This document shows positions 61,896 through 64,000 of a DNA stretch of 64,000 nt, piece after piece. Where the stretch lies: the NCBI RefSeq assembly GCF_052324685.1, contig NC_135212.1:6397778-6461777 (forward strand), written 5' to 3'. The translations under genes and the position numbers were made by a program. Position 1 is the first letter of the stretch. Every line of letters starts with the position of its first letter. A model generated the notes under the pieces. That model made no database searches. It was not told the origin of the DNA and worked only from the letters and a program-made list of their open reading frames with translations. This DNA comes from Brachyhypopomus gauderio. Lineage: Eukaryota; Chordata; Actinopteri; Gymnotiformes; Hypopomidae.

Positions 61896-63955
61896 CACTG
61901 AATAAGACTGAATTCCATATTTCAAGCCATGCATCCTGAAATGAGCATTTTCCGTGCATGACATTAGACGCCGATTCAATGAAAACTTCACTCACACTCA
62001 ATGTGGCAATTTACCAATTCACCTGTGAGAAGGTGGCACGCACGTAAAGGAGCTACACACATGTAAACTATGTAGAGGAAACACTAGAATGCAGTGCCGA
62101 TTGAATAAACAAATTTTGCCAATAAAATCTACAGGAGAATGACCAAACTTTTGCAAAGTAAAAGTCAGCATAGGCCTTGTGGAATCAATGCAACTTTAAA
62201 TGAACTTGTGCTTGCAAACTAATGACATGTTGACAGCAGACAACACAAAACAAAACAAAATAATAATACACATATGCATATACACATACACATACATACA
62301 CAGAAGAGAGGAGCAAAGCCATATAATGAGATTAAAAAGAGTGTGAGATTATTCTAGCATTTTTTGGGTTTTTAAATCTATTAATGAAGAATAATATGAT
62401 TTAAATTCATAAAGCAGAGGAAGGAGGGCTTATGACCCCTCCACTTACTGTAGTGAATGTGGTCATTTGCTAAGTTTGAGATTAATCCAGTTTCTAATGT
62501 CCATGCAAAAACTGTGAATAGTGACATGAAAAAAACTAATGTTCCAGGGATTCATCTTCTGACTTACAAAAGGCACATACATCAACATCAAATTAAAATA
62601 TTTTTTCATGAAACATGGCTACAGAATATATCTTATTTATTATTTTGAAACAAGTCTCTTTCACTTTAGGAAATATGGGCCATTTGACAAATTTGGTTTG
62701 AGCAAAAGTTTTGTGGTTTTACCATTTGTATTAGGATGTTTCTTGAAAGAATCTATTATATTCATGTTAAATCTTTTGTCTCATACCATCATTGATAATA
62801 TTGTTATTTCTCTTGATGTCAACTAAGTTAGTCATTCACTTTTAATGTGGGCATCACCTCTGAATATAAAAGTTTTGATTAATTGAATCAATGCTAGTTA
62901 TCGCTTTGCAGACCTTCCTAAAATCTTTACAACAAATATATCACACCATATTTTTCAACAAAGGATGGGAAATTTAAAAGATCTTCATGGCAATATAAAA
63001 GATTCTTTACAAAAATACCTTTTTCATACCAATCTAAATATTGACTTCCTACCAACTGTGATTGCCCTGTTATTTGTTGACAGCGGTATTCATCCAAGTA
63101 AAATTTCAAACCCCCCAAAATATTCAAGGACTATCAAGGACATATGTCTTTTTATGCCTGTTTTCAAAAACTTTTCAAGGCCTTGAACTTATTTTTTCAG
63201 ATTCACAAACTTTCGAAGATTTCAAGGACCCGTGGGAACCCAGAATAATGTACTGAGATACAAAACAACAATTGACAAAAGAAGAAAACTACACAATCAT
63301 TTTAGCATCCAAAACTAAAAATACATTAATTTAAGGTACAATAGTAAGTCTGCTCCATAACAGAAATTAAGTTATTTATTCATGTCTCTTATGTCTGGTG
63401 TACTTATAGGTTCTTTTAGGTAAAGTTCTAGGTTTTTACACAAAAAAACTATAGTCTATTGTGCAAAATGTCTGTGTAATATAATGAGGCTTTTCATGAT
63501 GGGGATTAACTGTGTACAAAGGCAGCTCAATCTCAAACTAATTATTCTATTAGCCATGGCCCCTCCCCCTCCTAATCCTGCCCTCAGTAACCAGCACCAG
63601 ACTCACAGAACCCCCACTATTCCCCCTCAGACAGGGGTGAAGAGGATCTGAACACATGCACACGCACACACAGATGCCTGCACACACACACAAGGGTGCA
63701 TATATGCATGCACACACAGACACACACTTAGTCAGATGGTCTAGCAAAGAGTCAAACAGAAAAACTACAGCTAGAAATGCAGTGACTGCTTACATACATC
63801 ACGTGTCATTTCAGGTAAATCTGATGCCTTTATTAAACAAATTAATGTCAAACTGGTTTGATAGTCTAGCATGGACTAACAGAAAGCAAAACACTATTAC
63901 CTAAAAATAATCCAAAAACAAATAAACACTGCTTTGCACAGCCCTGCTTATTTAC
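61893..63955. other. Probable lrriq1 intron; AT-rich, possible transposon relic
   Basis: No exon recognised. About 62850-63245 ends with 'tttcaaggacccgtgggaaccc', a phrase resembling tails of common fish DNA-transposon relics; the family is not determined. CA-rich patches lie at about 63656-63727. Confidence 0.4.
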
Positions 63956-64000
63956 CTGTGGCTGAAACAGCATCCAGAAAGCTCTAGAAAGCTCCAGAAA
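63956..64000 (-). CDS. Possible upstream lrriq1 exon (partial, cut by window edge)
   Basis: The transcript strand ends in CAGCCACAG|GTAAAT, a strong donor, and two frames are open back to the window edge. One leaves phase 2, which would fit the exon starting at 61862 (completing Ser). The peptide (FWSFLELSGCCFSH) is not recognised. Confidence 0.3.

Overview
The window is vertebrate nuclear DNA, most likely from a teleost fish. The evidence is short genes with classic GT-AG introns, very dense CA/GT microsatellites, many minisatellites, a tRNA-derived SINE with a fish-type tail, and several TIR DNA transposons. The species cannot be read from the sequence. There are no prokaryotic operons, CRISPR arrays or viral genomes.

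Two protein-coding genes can be reconstructed exon by exon, both on the minus strand. (1) alx1 (33144-36360) is complete: four coding exons with consistent phases, 331 codons, a paired-class Q50 homeodomain split by intron 2, and a C-terminal OAR/aristaless tail. (2) The 3' part of an lrriq1-like gene (about 56286-61862, probably running past 64000) has seven coding exons whose phases all agree. It encodes two IQ calmodulin-binding motifs and a conserved C-terminal 'EEWGF...LMLKRAQRMK' block. The lrriq1 to alx1 order and orientation match the tetrapod LRRIQ1-ALX1 neighbourhood as I recall it. In that neighbourhood the next gene is RASSF9, in convergent orientation; an open plus-strand frame ending at 168 could be its tail, but this is a guess.

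Layout: 1-168 possible 3' end of a plus-strand gene; 169-21k gene-poor, with a 32/33-bp minisatellite (7686-8701), a 1.2-kb TIR element with 6-bp target duplications (13584-14771), a 19-bp minisatellite and a telomere-like tract; 21.2-26 kb a transposon cluster (SINE; PABPC processed pseudogene inside a TIR element; hAT-like element carrying a nested solo LTR; 0.9-kb TA-flanked TIR element); 26-33 kb gene-poor with microsatellites and decayed minisatellites; 33-36.4 kb alx1; 36.4-56 kb the alx1/lrriq1 intergenic region, with a 3.5-kb array of 41-bp units, a 2.7-kb array of 37-bp units and smaller arrays; 56-64 kb lrriq1.

The most unusual signals are in lrriq1. A 20-bp minisatellite has amplified the 5' splice site of one exon into 16 tandem copies, 11 of which keep the donor GT. 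Another intron (1044 bp) is almost entirely one polypyrimidine tract on the transcript strand, running straight into its 3' splice site. All identities come from reading motifs and from family knowledge; no database search was run.
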